Positions 34,978 to 43,998 of a DNA stretch of 64,000 bases are shown here, in pieces. The DNA comes from Amycolatopsis sp. CA-126428 (lineage in GTDB: Bacteria > Actinomycetota > Actinomycetes > Mycobacteriales > Pseudonocardiaceae), in NCBI RefSeq assembly GCF_002904335.1, contig NZ_PPHF01000074.1:620001-684000 (forward strand), written 5' to 3'. Made by a program: the position numbers and the translations under genes. Under the pieces are notes generated by a model. The model was not told where the DNA came from and ran no database searches. It was given only the letters and a program-made list of their open reading frames with translations. Positions within the stretch are counted from its first letter, which is position 1. Every line of letters begins with the position of its first letter.

Positions 34978-36893
34978 CGGGACAGCTCCAGCCGCGCCAC
35001 AGCCGGCGTCTCGAAGCCGAACACCTGGCCGTAGAAGGACAATTCCGCCTCCAGTGCCGCCACGATCGTCGCCGCCTGCCGGAACCCGTGCTGCTCCCCG
35101 GCGAACCGCTGGTAGGCGTACGGGATCCCGCGCCCGGCCAGTTCGGCCACGAACCGGTCCGCCTGCTCCGGCGGGCAGATCCGGTCCTCCAGCCCCTGCT
35201 GGAACAGCACCGGCCCGGCCAGCCGCCCGACGTTCGCCAGCGGCGAGCGCTCCACGTACCGCTGCCGCGTTTCCGGCAACGGCCCGACCAAACCGTCCAG
35301 GTACCGCGACTCGAAGTCGTGCGTGTCGCCCTCGGTCCCGGTCCACCCGGCCAGGTCCAGCACCGGGTACATCACCGTGCCCGCCCGGTAGGTCTTCGTC
35401 GTCGTCAGCGACGCCGCCGCGGTGAACCCGCCCGCGCTGCCGCCACGGATCCCCAGCCGGTCACCGTCGGCCAGTCCGGCCGCCACCAGCGCCTCGGCCA
35501 CCGCTACGCAGTCGGCGACGTCCACCACGCCCCACTGCTCCCGCAGCCGCTCCCGGTAGGCGCGCCCGGACCCCGTCGACCCGCCGTAGTTCACCGCCGC
35601 CACGCCGATGCCGCGGCTGGTGAAGTACGCGATCTCCAGGTCGAGCACGGGGAAGCGCTGCCCGGTCGGCCCGCCGTGGACGTCCACCAGCAGCGGCGGT
35701 AGCTCACCCTCGGGCGCGGCGAAGTCGGGGTTCCGCGGCGGGTACAGCACCACCGGCACGGTCTCGCCGTCGGCCGTGCTGAACACCCGCTCCTGCGGCA
35801 CCGGCAGGAACGCCGAAGGCAGCTCCGGCTGCGGCGTCAGGTCCGTCACCGCGCCGTCGAGGGAAACGCGCACCACGGCGGACTCCCGGGCCGGCCCGCC
35901 CGCGACGCCCACGACCGTGTCGCCGGCCACCGCGAGCCCCGTCGAAGACCAGGCCGTCAGCTCGCCGGCCACCGGCGCCACGGTGCCGTCCTGCTCGTCG
36001 AGCACCGCCAGCCGGCCCGAGGACAGCACCGCGTGCCGCCCGCCGCCCAGCGGCGCGAACCACCGCGAGCCCGTCTTCCACAGCGGCCCGCCCAGTTCCT
36101 GCTCGACCGGCGCCAGGTTCACCACCGAGCCGTCCAGGCCGACGCGGTGCAGGTTCCACCAGCCGCCGGGGTCCATCAGCGCCAGCAGCGTCGCCGGCGT
36201 CTCCCACTCGACCTGGCACACCGAGACGTCCACGCCACCGGCCAGCACCCGGTGCGGCCCGAACGAGCCGTCGGCGGCGACCTCGGCCACGCACAGGTCG
36301 GTGCCGTCCCACGGCATCAGCGGGTGGTCCCAGCCGAACCAGGCCGCGTGCCGCCCGTCCGGCGACAGCTTCGCCACGGTCAGGAACCGGTGGCTCGCGC
36401 CCAGTACCCGCTCGCCGCCGCCGTCCACGGCGATCGCCACCAGTTCACGCTCGATGTCGGTCGGACGCGGCCCGGTGCCGCGCTCGCGGACCGCCCACAC
36501 CTCACCCGGCCGCCCGGCCCGCAGATCGCCGTAGCGGACCCCCTGCGGCTCCGCGGGCGACGGCGTGAGCGCCACCACGCCGATTTCGCTCTGCGCGTAC
36601 ACGCGCTGATCAGCCCAGTGCGTGAACACCACGGAACCCCCGGCGGCCGCCCACGGCCGCCCGCCGTACTCGTGCAGCCGGTTGCGGACGTTCCACGGGG
36701 CCGGCAGCACGTCCTCGGTACCGCCCGGCACCGCCCGGACCAGCGCGACCCGGCCCTGCTCAGCCGGTCGCGCCTCGGCCCACCACACCTCGTTCCCGAC
36801 GACGTCGAGCCACTGCGGGCCGCCACCGGCGGCGGCGACTTCGGCGGCGGTGATGGGCGAGGACCACGTTCCGTACAGGGAGATCCGAGACAC
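34974..36893 (-). CDS. S9 family prolyl oligopeptidase-type serine peptidase
   Basis: 639 residues: an N-terminal seven-bladed beta-propeller (to about 370) and a C-terminal alpha/beta-hydrolase domain. The triad is Ser in GIRGGSAGGFT, Asp in GLEDRICPPEQAD and His in FAGEQHGF. It resembles acylaminoacyl-peptidases or dipeptidyl peptidases that trim short peptides. No signal peptide. First gene of an operon with LD-carboxypeptidase and PPOX genes, all joined by 4-nt overlaps. Divergent from the DUF3090 gene across 77 bp. Confidence 0.92.
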   Translation of the reverse strand: MSRISLYGTWSSPITAAEVAAAGGGPQWLDVVGNEVWWAEARPAEQGRVALVRAVPGGTEDVLPAPWNVRNRLHEYGGRPWAAAGGSVVFTHWADQRVYAQSEIGVVALTPSPAEPQGVRYGDLRAGRPGEVWAVRERGTGPRPTDIERELVAIAVDGGGERVLGASHRFLTVAKLSPDGRHAAWFGWDHPLMPWDGTDLCVAEVAADGSFGPHRVLAGGVDVSVCQVEWETPATLLALMDPGGWWNLHRVGLDGSVVNLAPVEQELGGPLWKTGSRWFAPLGGGRHAVLSSGRLAVLDEQDGTVAPVAGELTAWSSTGLAVAGDTVVGVAGGPARESAVVRVSLDGAVTDLTPQPELPSAFLPVPQERVFSTADGETVPVVLYPPRNPDFAAPEGELPPLLVDVHGGPTGQRFPVLDLEIAYFTSRGIGVAAVNYGGSTGSGRAYRERLREQWGVVDVADCVAVAEALVAAGLADGDRLGIRGGSAGGFTAAASLTTTKTYRAGTVMYPVLDLAGWTGTEGDTHDFESRYLDGLVGPLPETRQRYVERSPLANVGRLAGPVLFQQGLEDRICPPEQADRFVAELAGRGIPYAYQRFAGEQHGFRQAATIVAALEAELSFYGQVFGFETPAVARLELSR

Positions 36894-36970
36894 CCCCCGA
36901 GGCTAGCGGCCCGCGAACGGTGGGGCGGCGGATGCCGATCATGCGCCGGTGGCCTAGGGTCGTCAGTGCT

Positions 36971-37549
36971 ATGTCTCGCGTAATCCACGTCTTCCGCCAG
37001 CCGGATCGGTTCGTCGCCGGCACCGTCGGCGAGCCCGGCGATCGCACGTTCTACCTCCAGGCGTCGGAGGACGTGCGCACCATCAGCGTCACCATCGAAA
37101 AACAGCAGGTCGTCGTCCTCGCGGAACGGCTGAGCTCGCTGCTGGAGGAGGTGGCCAGCCGGTTCGGCGCCGACGTCCCCGACGACGCCCCCGACGACCT
37201 CGTCGACCTCGACCCGCTCACGGTGCCGGTCGAGGAGGAGTTCCGCGTCGGCACCATGGGCCTGGGCTGGGACGCCGACAGCAGCGCCGTCGTCATCGAG
37301 CTGCTCGCCATCACCGAGGGCGAGGTCGACGAGACGGTCGTGCTCGACGACACCGAAGAGGGCCCGGACGCCGTCCGCGTCTTCCTCACCCCGGCCGCCG
37401 CCCGCGCCTTCGCCGAGCGGGCCGACCGCGTCGTCAACGCCGGCCGCAAGCCGTGCCCGCTCTGCGCCGAGCCGCTCGACCCCGCCGGGCACATCTGCCC
37501 CCGGCAGAACGGCTACCGGCGCGAAACCGACGCGGGCGAAGAAGACTGA
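36971..37549 (+). CDS. DUF3090 protein (conserved actinobacterial)
   Basis: 192 residues. The start MSRVIHVFRQPDRFVAGTVG is highly characteristic of DUF3090. The C-terminus carries a probable zinc site, CPLCAEPLDPAGHICPR (two Cys pairs or Cys3His). Function is unknown; it is almost always adjacent to an SCO1664-like gene, as here (2-bp gap). ATG 36971 is chosen by homology to the family start; the longer open frame upstream is not conserved. Confidence 0.9.
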   Translation: MSRVIHVFRQPDRFVAGTVGEPGDRTFYLQASEDVRTISVTIEKQQVVVLAERLSSLLEEVASRFGADVPDDAPDDLVDLDPLTVPVEEEFRVGTMGLGWDADSSAVVIELLAITEGEVDETVVLDDTEEGPDAVRVFLTPAAARAFAERADRVVNAGRKPCPLCAEPLDPAGHICPRQNGYRRETDAGEED

Positions 37550-37551
37550 CC

Positions 37552-38349
37552 ATGGCGACCGACCCCGCCGACCCCGCGTCCCGCGAACTCGTCACCCACG
37601 GCCGCATCGACGTCGAAGGCCGGCTGGTCGACGCCTCCAACGTCACGCTCTTCTGCGCGATCGAGCTCGACGGCGTCACCGGCCGGGTCGTCTACAAGCC
37701 GGTGTCGGGGGAGCGGCCGCTGTGGGACTTCCCCGACGGCACCCTGGCCGGGCGCGAGGTCGCCACGGCGCTCATCGCCGACGCCGCCGGCCTCGGCGCG
37801 ATCCCGCCGACCGTGCTGCGCGACGGCCCGTTCGGCCCCGGCATGGTCCAGCTGTGGGTCGAAACCACCGAAGACGACCTGGTGGAAGTCCTGCCGCCCG
37901 ACGACGTCCCCGACGGCTGGCGGTCGGTGCTGCACGCCCACGACCGGCTCGGCGAGCCCGCGGTCCTCGCCCACGCGAACCACCCCGGGCTCCGCGACCT
38001 CGCCGTGCTTGACATCGTGGTGAACAACACCGACCGCAAGGGCGGGCACCTCCTGCCCGGCGTCGACGGTCGCGTCTACGGCGTCGACCACGGCATCTGC
38101 CTGCACACCGACCCCAAGCTGCGGACCGTCCTGTGGGGCTGGATCGGCGAGCCGCTGCCGCCGGACACCGTCGAGAAGCTGCGTAAGCTGCGCTCGGAGC
38201 TCGACGGCGGCCTCGGCCAGACCCTCGCCGGGCACATCACCAAGTTCGAGATCCGGGCCCTGGCCGACCGCACCGACGTCCTGCTCGCCGAGGGCATCTT
38301 CCCCGAACCGGGCGACGACTGGCGCGCCATCCCGTGGCCCCTCTTCTGA
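37552..38349 (+). CDS. SCO1664 family protein (PI3K/PI4K-like fold)
   Basis: 265 residues. Conserved blocks are VVYKPVSGERPLWDFPDGTLAG, with an ATP-contact Lys, and LDIVVNNTDRKGGHLL plus YGVDHGICLH, with catalytic Asp-type residues of the phosphatidylinositol 3/4-kinase-like superfamily. The protein has no assigned substrate. It is co-directional with DUF3090; the last 16 bases overlap the next gene in another frame. Confidence 0.88.
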   Translation: MATDPADPASRELVTHGRIDVEGRLVDASNVTLFCAIELDGVTGRVVYKPVSGERPLWDFPDGTLAGREVATALIADAAGLGAIPPTVLRDGPFGPGMVQLWVETTEDDLVEVLPPDDVPDGWRSVLHAHDRLGEPAVLAHANHPGLRDLAVLDIVVNNTDRKGGHLLPGVDGRVYGVDHGICLHTDPKLRTVLWGWIGEPLPPDTVEKLRKLRSELDGGLGQTLAGHITKFEIRALADRTDVLLAEGIFPEPGDDWRAIPWPLF

Positions 38350-39266
38350 TCGACGACGCCGCCCGGGCCCGGCTCGTCGACCGCTTCGGCGCGGAACTCG
38401 CCGAGCCGTGGTGCGACGCCCTCCCGGACCTCGTCGCCCGCCTGACCGCCAGGTGGGGGCTGACCGTCCGCGAGGCCCTGCCCGGCAACACCGGCCGCAC
38501 CCTGCTGTGCACCGGCCCCGGCGGCGACCTGCGGGTCCTCAAGCTCACCCCGGACCCGGAAGTCGCGCGGCTGGAGCTCACCGGGCTGCGCGCCTGGGCC
38601 GGCCGCTCCCGCGTCGTCCAGGTCCTCGACGCCGACCTCGACGCCCACGCGATCCTGCTCGAAGGCCTGGTCCCGGGCACCGAGCTGACGGGGCGCGCGA
38701 TCCCGTGGGCGCAGCTCGGCGAGCTGCTCGACCAGCTGCACTCTGTTGTTCCAAGCGGGGTTGTTCCAAGCGGGGGTGATCCAAGCGGGGCCGGGCCCCG
38801 TGGCGAGTTCCGGCGGCTGGCCGAGGGCATCGAGTTCATCTTCGACCTCTCCGAACGCCGTCGCCTTGAGTCCGCGGCCGCCGCGCACATGAGCGCCGAC
38901 GTGCTGGCCAAGGGGCGCGAGCGGGCGCTGGCGCTGGCCACCAGCGGGCCGGTCACGCTCATCCACGGCGACCTCCACCCGGCCAACGTCCTCGACGCCG
39001 GGCCGGACCGCGGCATCGTGGCCATCGACCCGCGGCCGGGGCTCGGCGACCCGTCCCTCGACGCCGTCGACTTCGTCTTCGTCCCGATGGCCGCCGGCGG
39101 CACCATCGACGACGGCATCGCCGCCCTCGCCCCGCACGTGACCGGCTTCGACGCCGAACGCGTGCGCGCCTGGTGCGTCGCGATGGCCCCGCTGGTCGCG
39201 CTCGCGCCGTTGCGCCGCGGCGAGCCGACGCCGTTCACCGACGCGGTCCTGGAACTGGCCCGCTGA
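38334..39266 (+). CDS. Aminoglycoside phosphotransferase-like kinase (APH family)
   Basis: 310 residues. The kinase catalytic loop HGDLHPANVL and the metal-binding AIDPRPGLGDPSLDAVDF are both present, and the N-lobe has RVLKLTPDPEVARLEL. These mark the APH/choline-kinase fold; some relatives confer streptomycin-type resistance, but housekeeping roles are as likely. GTG 38334 overlaps the SCO1664-like gene by 16 bp. Residues 138-152 are three tandem copies of a 5-residue unit encoded by a 15-bp repeat, inserted between conserved helices. Confidence 0.85.
   Translation: MAPLLIDDAARARLVDRFGAELAEPWCDALPDLVARLTARWGLTVREALPGNTGRTLLCTGPGGDLRVLKLTPDPEVARLELTGLRAWAGRSRVVQVLDADLDAHAILLEGLVPGTELTGRAIPWAQLGELLDQLHSVVPSGVVPSGGDPSGAGPRGEFRRLAEGIEFIFDLSERRRLESAAAAHMSADVLAKGRERALALATSGPVTLIHGDLHPANVLDAGPDRGIVAIDPRPGLGDPSLDAVDFVFVPMAAGGTIDDGIAALAPHVTGFDAERVRAWCVAMAPLVALAPLRRGEPTPFTDAVLELAR
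38745..38789 (+). repeat. 15-bp tandem repeat inside the APH-like gene
   Basis: Three head-to-tail units: two identical (GTTGTTCCAAGCGGG) and a third differing at two bases. They keep the frame and encode VVPSG-VVPSG-GDPSG. Local base use (TTGTTCCAA) is far more AT-rich than the surrounding codons, as expected for a recent slippage expansion in a surface loop. Confidence 0.9.
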
Positions 39267-39316
39267 CGGCGTGGCATGCCCCGCCCGGGCCGCTGCCGCC
39301 GCTAAGTTCCCAGGTC

Positions 39317-40129
39317 GTGCGCTCCCACTCCTATGACGACGTACTCGCCGGCCGCCGCCGCAAGAAGGTGCCGGAGGTTCCCGCCGAGCGCGGTCTCGTG
39401 GTCGAAGACCCGGCCAGCGGCTACTGCGGCGCCGTGGTGAAGATCGAGTACGGCAATGTCGTGCTCGAGGACGCCAAGGGCCGCCACCGCGTCTTCCCGC
39501 TCGTCCCCGCCGGGTTCCTCCTCGAAGGCAAGCCGGTCACGCTGGTGCCGGTCAAGACGGTGAAAGCGCCGGTCAAGCAGGTGTCGGCGTCCGGGTCGGT
39601 GAAGGTGCAGGGCCTGCAGGCCCGCGTGGCCCGCGACTCGCGCATCTGGGTCGAAGGCAAGCACGACGCCGAGCTCGTCGAACGCGTCTGGGGGCACGAC
39701 CTGCGCGTCGAAGGCGTCGTCGTCGAACCGCTCGACGGCGTCGACGTGCTCGCCGACCGGATCGCCGAGTTCGGCACCGGCCGCGGCCGCCGCCTCGGCG
39801 TCCTGGTCGACCACCTCGTGCCCGGCAGCAAGGAGTCGCGGCTGGTCGAGGCCGTCCACGACGAGAACGTGCTGGTCACCGGCCACCCCTACATCGACGT
39901 CTGGGAAGCCGTCCGCCCGGCGGCCGTCGGCATCGAGGCGTGGCCCAAGATCCCGCGCGGCATCGAGTGGAAGCAGGGGATCTGCGACGCGCTCGGCTGG
40001 GGGCAACCTTTCGAAGGCTGGCAGCGTGTCCTGAGCGGGGTGAGCAGTTTCCGCGACCTCGAGACCCCGCTCATCGGGGCGGTCGAACGGCTCATCGACT
40101 TCGTCACCGAACCGGCGGAAGAGGGCTGA
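39317..40129 (+). CDS. DUF3097 protein
   Basis: 270 residues. The family start RSHSYDDVLAGRRRKKVPEVP is followed by RIWVEGKHDAELVERVWG, DRIAEFGTGRGRRLGVLVDHLV and TGHPYIDVWEAV. The EGKHDAE and DHL segments recall the acidic residues of a TOPRIM-like fold, so a nucleic-acid or phosphoryl-transfer role is possible but unproven. GTG 39317 matches the family N-terminus. A GC hairpin follows. Confidence 0.85.
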   Translation: MRSHSYDDVLAGRRRKKVPEVPAERGLVVEDPASGYCGAVVKIEYGNVVLEDAKGRHRVFPLVPAGFLLEGKPVTLVPVKTVKAPVKQVSASGSVKVQGLQARVARDSRIWVEGKHDAELVERVWGHDLRVEGVVVEPLDGVDVLADRIAEFGTGRGRRLGVLVDHLVPGSKESRLVEAVHDENVLVTGHPYIDVWEAVRPAAVGIEAWPKIPRGIEWKQGICDALGWGQPFEGWQRVLSGVSSFRDLETPLIGAVERLIDFVTEPAEEG

Positions 40130-40173
40130 ATGTCTGAATTGTCCAAGGTCACGCGAAGGTTACGTCCCGTCAC

Positions 40174-40195
40174 CGCGCCGGTGCGAACCGGCGCG
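40174..40195 (+). terminator. 9-bp GC hairpin with GCGA tetraloop
   Basis: Stem 40174-40182 with 40187-40195 and loop GCGA. It lies 45 bp after the DUF3097 stop and 19 bp before the NfeD start, so it could end the upstream transcript or shape the NfeD leader. Confidence 0.5.
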
Positions 40196-40213
40196 ATCTG
40201 AGAGCATGAAGCC

Positions 40214-40648
40214 ATGTCTTGGGCTCTGGTCTGGTTGATCGTCGGGATCGCCCTGGTGATCGCCGAAGTCGTCTCCGGCGACTTCGTGCTGGTCATGCTG
40301 GGCGTCGCCGCGCTGTTCGGCGCCGGTGCCGAGGTCCTCACCGGGAACCTGGTCATCGACGTCGCCGTGTTCGCCGTCGCCTCGGTCGGCATGCTCCTGC
40401 TGGTCCGCCCCGCGCTCAAGCGGCGCCTGCTCTCCGGCCCGGCCCACCACACCGGCATCGACGCGCTGATCGGCGCCCGCGCGGTGGTCGTGTCCACAGT
40501 AGACTCCGAAACGGGTCAGGTGAAGCTGGCCGGCGACGTCTGGTCGGCGCGCAGCATGTCGGCGCACCTCCCGCCCATCGCGCCCGGCACCTCGGTCACG
40601 GTCGTCGAGATCTCCGGCGCCACCGCCGTCGTGTCGGACGAACCGTGA
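40214..40648 (+). CDS. NfeD family membrane protein
   Basis: 144 residues. Two or three N-terminal membrane helices (LVWLIVGIALVIAEVV, VLVMLGVAALFGAGAEVL, DVAVFAVASVGMLLLV), then a C-terminal OB-fold (GARAVVVSTVDSETGQVKLAGDVWSA), the short NfeD1b layout. NfeD proteins partner with SPFH/stomatin proteins encoded next to them. Its stop overlaps the GTG of a short SPFH gene (GTGA), and a full SPFH gene follows. Confidence 0.9.
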   Translation: MSWALVWLIVGIALVIAEVVSGDFVLVMLGVAALFGAGAEVLTGNLVIDVAVFAVASVGMLLLVRPALKRRLLSGPAHHTGIDALIGARAVVVSTVDSETGQVKLAGDVWSARSMSAHLPPIAPGTSVTVVEISGATAVVSDEP

Positions 40649-41133
40649 GCCTCGGGCTCGTCATCGTCGGCGAGGGCCACGCCGCGGTGCTCGAACGCGG
40701 CGGGCAGTTCCGCGGCGTGCTCGGCCCCGGCCGCCACTTCGTGCTCCCGTTCGCCGACCGGGTCCGCGCCCGCCTCGACCTCCGTGACCAGATCCTCTCG
40801 GCCCCGCCCCGCCCGGTCGAAGCCGGCGACGGGCGCGAGGTCCTCATCGGCTTCGAGGTCGTCTTCGCGATCACCGACCCGCGCCTGGCCACCTACGAAA
40901 TCTCCGCCCCGGCACTCGCGATCGAGCAGCTGGCCCGCACCGCGCTGCGGCAGGAAGCCGGCCTGACCACAGCCGAGCGCGCCGTCACCGCGCCCGGGGA
41001 CCTGCACCGTACAGTGTGGACAGTCCTGCACGACACCACCGGCCGCTGGGGCATCACCACCAAGGAACTGCAGCTCGCGGTGAGCCCGCCCGCTGCACCC
41101 ACAACGCCGTCAACCGCGCAAGAATGGTACTAG
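40645..41133 (+). CDS. Short SPFH (band 7) domain protein
   Basis: 162 residues covering only the SPFH head, with no N-terminal membrane helix and no coiled-coil. VLERGGQFRGVLGPGRHFVLPFADRVRARLDLRDQI aligns with VIERLGRFRTVASPGLN and the following PFLDKVRARIDLREQV of the next gene. It is probably an old tandem duplicate that has lost its ends. Coupled to nfeD by GTGA. It may cap or regulate assemblies of the full-length partner; that is inference. Confidence 0.75.
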   Translation: MSLGLVIVGEGHAAVLERGGQFRGVLGPGRHFVLPFADRVRARLDLRDQILSAPPRPVEAGDGREVLIGFEVVFAITDPRLATYEISAPALAIEQLARTALRQEAGLTTAERAVTAPGDLHRTVWTVLHDTTGRWGITTKELQLAVSPPAAPTTPSTAQEWY

Positions 41134-41149
41134 GTAAGGGGAAATTCTC

Positions 41150-42574
41150 TTGACCGGATTTGTGATCGGCCTGGTCATCGCCTTGGCCTTGCTCGTGATC
41201 ATCACGATCGCCAAGGCGGTCATGGTGGTGCCGCAGGCGCAGTCGGCCGTGATCGAGCGGCTCGGCCGGTTCCGCACGGTCGCCTCGCCCGGCCTCAACA
41301 TCCTCGTGCCGTTCCTGGACAAGGTGCGCGCCCGGATCGACCTGCGCGAGCAGGTCGTCTCGTTCCCGCCCCAGCCGGTGATCACCGAGGACAACCTGAC
41401 GGTGTCGATCGACACGGTCGTGTACTTCCAGGTCACCGACTCGCGCGCCGCGGTGTACGAGATCTCCAACTACATCGTCGGTGTCGAGCAGCTGGCCACC
41501 ACCACGCTCCGCAACGTGGTCGGTGGCATGAGCCTCGAGCAGACCCTGACCTCCCGCGACTCCATCAACACCCAGCTGCGCGGCGTGCTGGACGAGGCGA
41601 CCGGCCGGTGGGGCATCCGCGTGGGCCGCGTCGAGCTCAAGGCGATCGACCCGCCGCCCTCCATCCAGGACTCGATGGAGAAGCAGATGCGCGCCGACCG
41701 GGAAAAGCGCGCCATGATCCTCACCGCGGAAGGTCAGCGGGAGTCCGCCATCAAGACCGCGGAAGGCCAGAAGCAGAGCCAGATCCTCTCCGCCGAAGGT
41801 GCCCGCCAGGCGACCATCCTCGCGGCCGAGGCCGAGCGGCAGTCCCGCATCCTGCGCGCCCAGGGTGAACGGGCCGCGCGCTACCTGCAGGCGCAGGGCC
41901 AGGCGAAGGCGATCGAGAAGGTGTTCGCCGCGATCAAGGCCGGCCGCCCGACCCCCGAGGTGCTGGCCTACCAGTACCTGCAGACGCTGCCGCAGATGGC
42001 GCAGGGCGACGCGAACAAGGTCTGGATGATCCCCAGCGACTACGGCAAGGCCCTCGAAGGCTTCGCCCGCGCGCTCGGCGCCCCCGGCGACGACGGCGTC
42101 TTCCGCTACGAGCCGCCGAAGGACGACGACGTCCCGGCCAAGCCCGACCTCGAGGACGAAGAAGTCTCCAGCTGGTTCGAGACCAAGAGCGACCCGAAGG
42201 TCGCCGAAGCCGTCGCGGCCGCGGAAGCGGTGGCGCGCAAGGAGGTCCCGGCCATCGGGTCGCCCTCCTCGCCGCCCGCGCGGCCGTCGATCCCGCGCCC
42301 GGCCCAGCAGCAGCCCGAACCGCCGGCCGACGAGGACCGCGGCACCGAGGTCACGCCCGCGCCGCAGCAGCCGCCGACACCCCAGGGCGGCCAGCCCGCG
42401 CTGCCCCAGCCGCAGGCCCCGGCCGGTCCGCCGCCAGGCGGCCAGTACCAGGGCCCGCCGCCGCAGGCTCCGCCCCCGGGCCAGTTCGGCGGCCCGCAGC
42501 AGCAGAACCCCGGCACCGGCCCGTTCCCGCAGCAGCCCCCGTTCGGCGGCCCCCAGGGCGGCCCGCGCCGCTGA
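41150..42574 (+). CDS. SPFH/stomatin-flotillin family membrane protein with Pro/Gln-rich tail
   Basis: 474 residues: N-terminal membrane helix (residues 3-22), SPFH domain (about 25-190), a helical coiled-coil rich in Ala-Glu-Gln heptads (195-265), and a low-complexity tail from about residue 365 of Pro, Gln and Gly. SPFH proteins oligomerise into membrane cages and organise microdomains or protect proteases. It starts at TTG 41150 with AAGGGGA 8 bp upstream. Third gene of the NfeD-SPFH-SPFH operon, ended by the hairpin at 42588. Confidence 0.92.
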   Translation: MTGFVIGLVIALALLVIITIAKAVMVVPQAQSAVIERLGRFRTVASPGLNILVPFLDKVRARIDLREQVVSFPPQPVITEDNLTVSIDTVVYFQVTDSRAAVYEISNYIVGVEQLATTTLRNVVGGMSLEQTLTSRDSINTQLRGVLDEATGRWGIRVGRVELKAIDPPPSIQDSMEKQMRADREKRAMILTAEGQRESAIKTAEGQKQSQILSAEGARQATILAAEAERQSRILRAQGERAARYLQAQGQAKAIEKVFAAIKAGRPTPEVLAYQYLQTLPQMAQGDANKVWMIPSDYGKALEGFARALGAPGDDGVFRYEPPKDDDVPAKPDLEDEEVSSWFETKSDPKVAEAVAAAEAVARKEVPAIGSPSSPPARPSIPRPAQQQPEPPADEDRGTEVTPAPQQPPTPQGGQPALPQPQAPAGPPPGGQYQGPPPQAPPPGQFGGPQQQNPGTGPFPQQPPFGGPQGGPRR

Positions 42575-42587
42575 CCTTCACCCGATA

Positions 42588-42620
42588 AGGGGCCTCCCAC
42601 CGATGCGGTGGGAGGCCCCT
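42588..42620. terminator. Strong bidirectional hairpin terminator
   Basis: 15-bp perfect stem (42588-42602 with 42606-42620) and a 3-nt loop, between the convergent SPFH and MFS genes, 14 bp past the first and 17 bp past the second. Confidence 0.85.
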
Positions 42621-42636
42621 CGTCCCGTGTGTCGTC

Positions 42637-43974
42637 TCAGGTGCGCTGGTAGATGCTCGCGTCGTCGATGTCGGCCTTCGAGCGGTCCTTCAGGAAGATC
42701 ACGCACAGCACGGTGACCACCGCGGACAGGATGATGTAGCCGGAGATCGCGTACGGCGTCCCGGTCTGGTGCAGCAGCCACGTCGCCAGCAGCGGCGCCG
42801 GGCCGCCCGCGAACACCGAGGCCAGCTGGTAGCCGAGCCCCGCACCGCCGTAGCGCAGGTGCGTCGGGAAGCTTTCGCCGATCAAGGCCGCCTGCGGTCC
42901 GTATTGGAGCGCGTGCGGGACGAAGGACACGACGACCGCGACGAACACCAGCGCGTGGCTGCCGTGCGCCAGGATGGTGAAGTACGGGAACGCGATCAAC
43001 CCGGTCAGCACCGCCCCGCACAGGTAGACCCGTTTGCGGCCGAAGGTGTCCGAAAGGGACGAGAACAGCGGGATCAGCGCCAGCTCGCACGCGGCCCCGA
43101 CGAGAACCGCGTTGAGCACGAAGGTCTTGCTGAACTCGTGCCGCGACACGACGTAGATCAGCACGTAGCTGGTGAACAGGTAGAAGGGCATCTGCTCGCT
43201 GAACCGGACGCCGGCCGAGAGCAGGATTTCCCGCCAGTGGTGCCGGATCGCGTCGAGCACGGGTGTCCGCGCGGTCTGCCGGTTCTCGACGAGCTTCGCG
43301 AACATCGGCGTCTCGAGGATCTTCAGCCGGATCACCAGGCCGACCCCGACGAGCACCAGGCTGAGCAGGAACGGGATCCGCCAGCCCCAGGAGTCGAACG
43401 CGTCGGGGGAGAGCGTCGCCGACAGCAGCGTCATCCCGCCGGTGCCCAGCACCAGCCCGACCGGGACGCCGATCTGCGCGAAACTGCCGAGCAGCCCGCG
43501 TTTGCGCTGGTCGCCCCATTCCATGGCGAGCAGCACCGAGCCGCTCCACTCACCGCCGATGGCGATGCCCTGCACCAGCCGCAGCAGCACCAGGATCAGC
43601 GGGGCGGCGACCCCGATCGCCGACGTCCCGGGCAGCATCCCGACGACGCCGGAGGAGATGCCCATCAGCAGCAGCGTGACGATCAACGTCGCCTTCCGCC
43701 CGATCCGGTCACCCCAGTGCCCGAAGATGGCCGCCCCGACCGGCCGCGCGGCGAACCCGACCGCGTAGGTGGCGAACGACTGCATGGCGCCGGCGTAGGC
43801 GCTCGACGCGGGGAAGAACAGGTGCGGGAAGACCAAGGCCGCCGCGGTGTTGTAGAGGAAGAAGTCGTACCACTCGATGGTCGTGCCGACCGCGCTCGCC
43901 AGCGCCGCCCGCCGTACCTGCACCTTGCTGCTCGGTGCCACCTTGTGAGTGACGCTGTTGTCGCCCAGAACCAT
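42637..43974 (-). CDS. MFS transporter of the metabolite:H+ symporter (MHS) subfamily
   Basis: 445 residues with 12 predicted helices. MHS markers are ASAVGTTIEWYDFFLYNTAA at helix 1, FGHWGDRIGRKATL in the helix 2-3 loop, LVQGIAIGGEWSGSVLLAME, and a repeat of the loop motif (LSDTFGRKRVYL). Relatives import shikimate, alpha-ketoglutarate, proline or betaine; the substrate cannot be fixed here. ATG 43974 has GGAGG 9 bp upstream. The palindrome at 43999-44016 lies in its promoter region. Confidence 0.9.
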   Translation of the reverse strand: MVLGDNSVTHKVAPSSKVQVRRAALASAVGTTIEWYDFFLYNTAAALVFPHLFFPASSAYAGAMQSFATYAVGFAARPVGAAIFGHWGDRIGRKATLIVTLLLMGISSGVVGMLPGTSAIGVAAPLILVLLRLVQGIAIGGEWSGSVLLAMEWGDQRKRGLLGSFAQIGVPVGLVLGTGGMTLLSATLSPDAFDSWGWRIPFLLSLVLVGVGLVIRLKILETPMFAKLVENRQTARTPVLDAIRHHWREILLSAGVRFSEQMPFYLFTSYVLIYVVSRHEFSKTFVLNAVLVGAACELALIPLFSSLSDTFGRKRVYLCGAVLTGLIAFPYFTILAHGSHALVFVAVVVSFVPHALQYGPQAALIGESFPTHLRYGGAGLGYQLASVFAGGPAPLLATWLLHQTGTPYAISGYIILSAVVTVLCVIFLKDRSKADIDDASIYQRT

Positions 43975-43998
43975 CTCGCAACACCTCCGGTGACCGAT

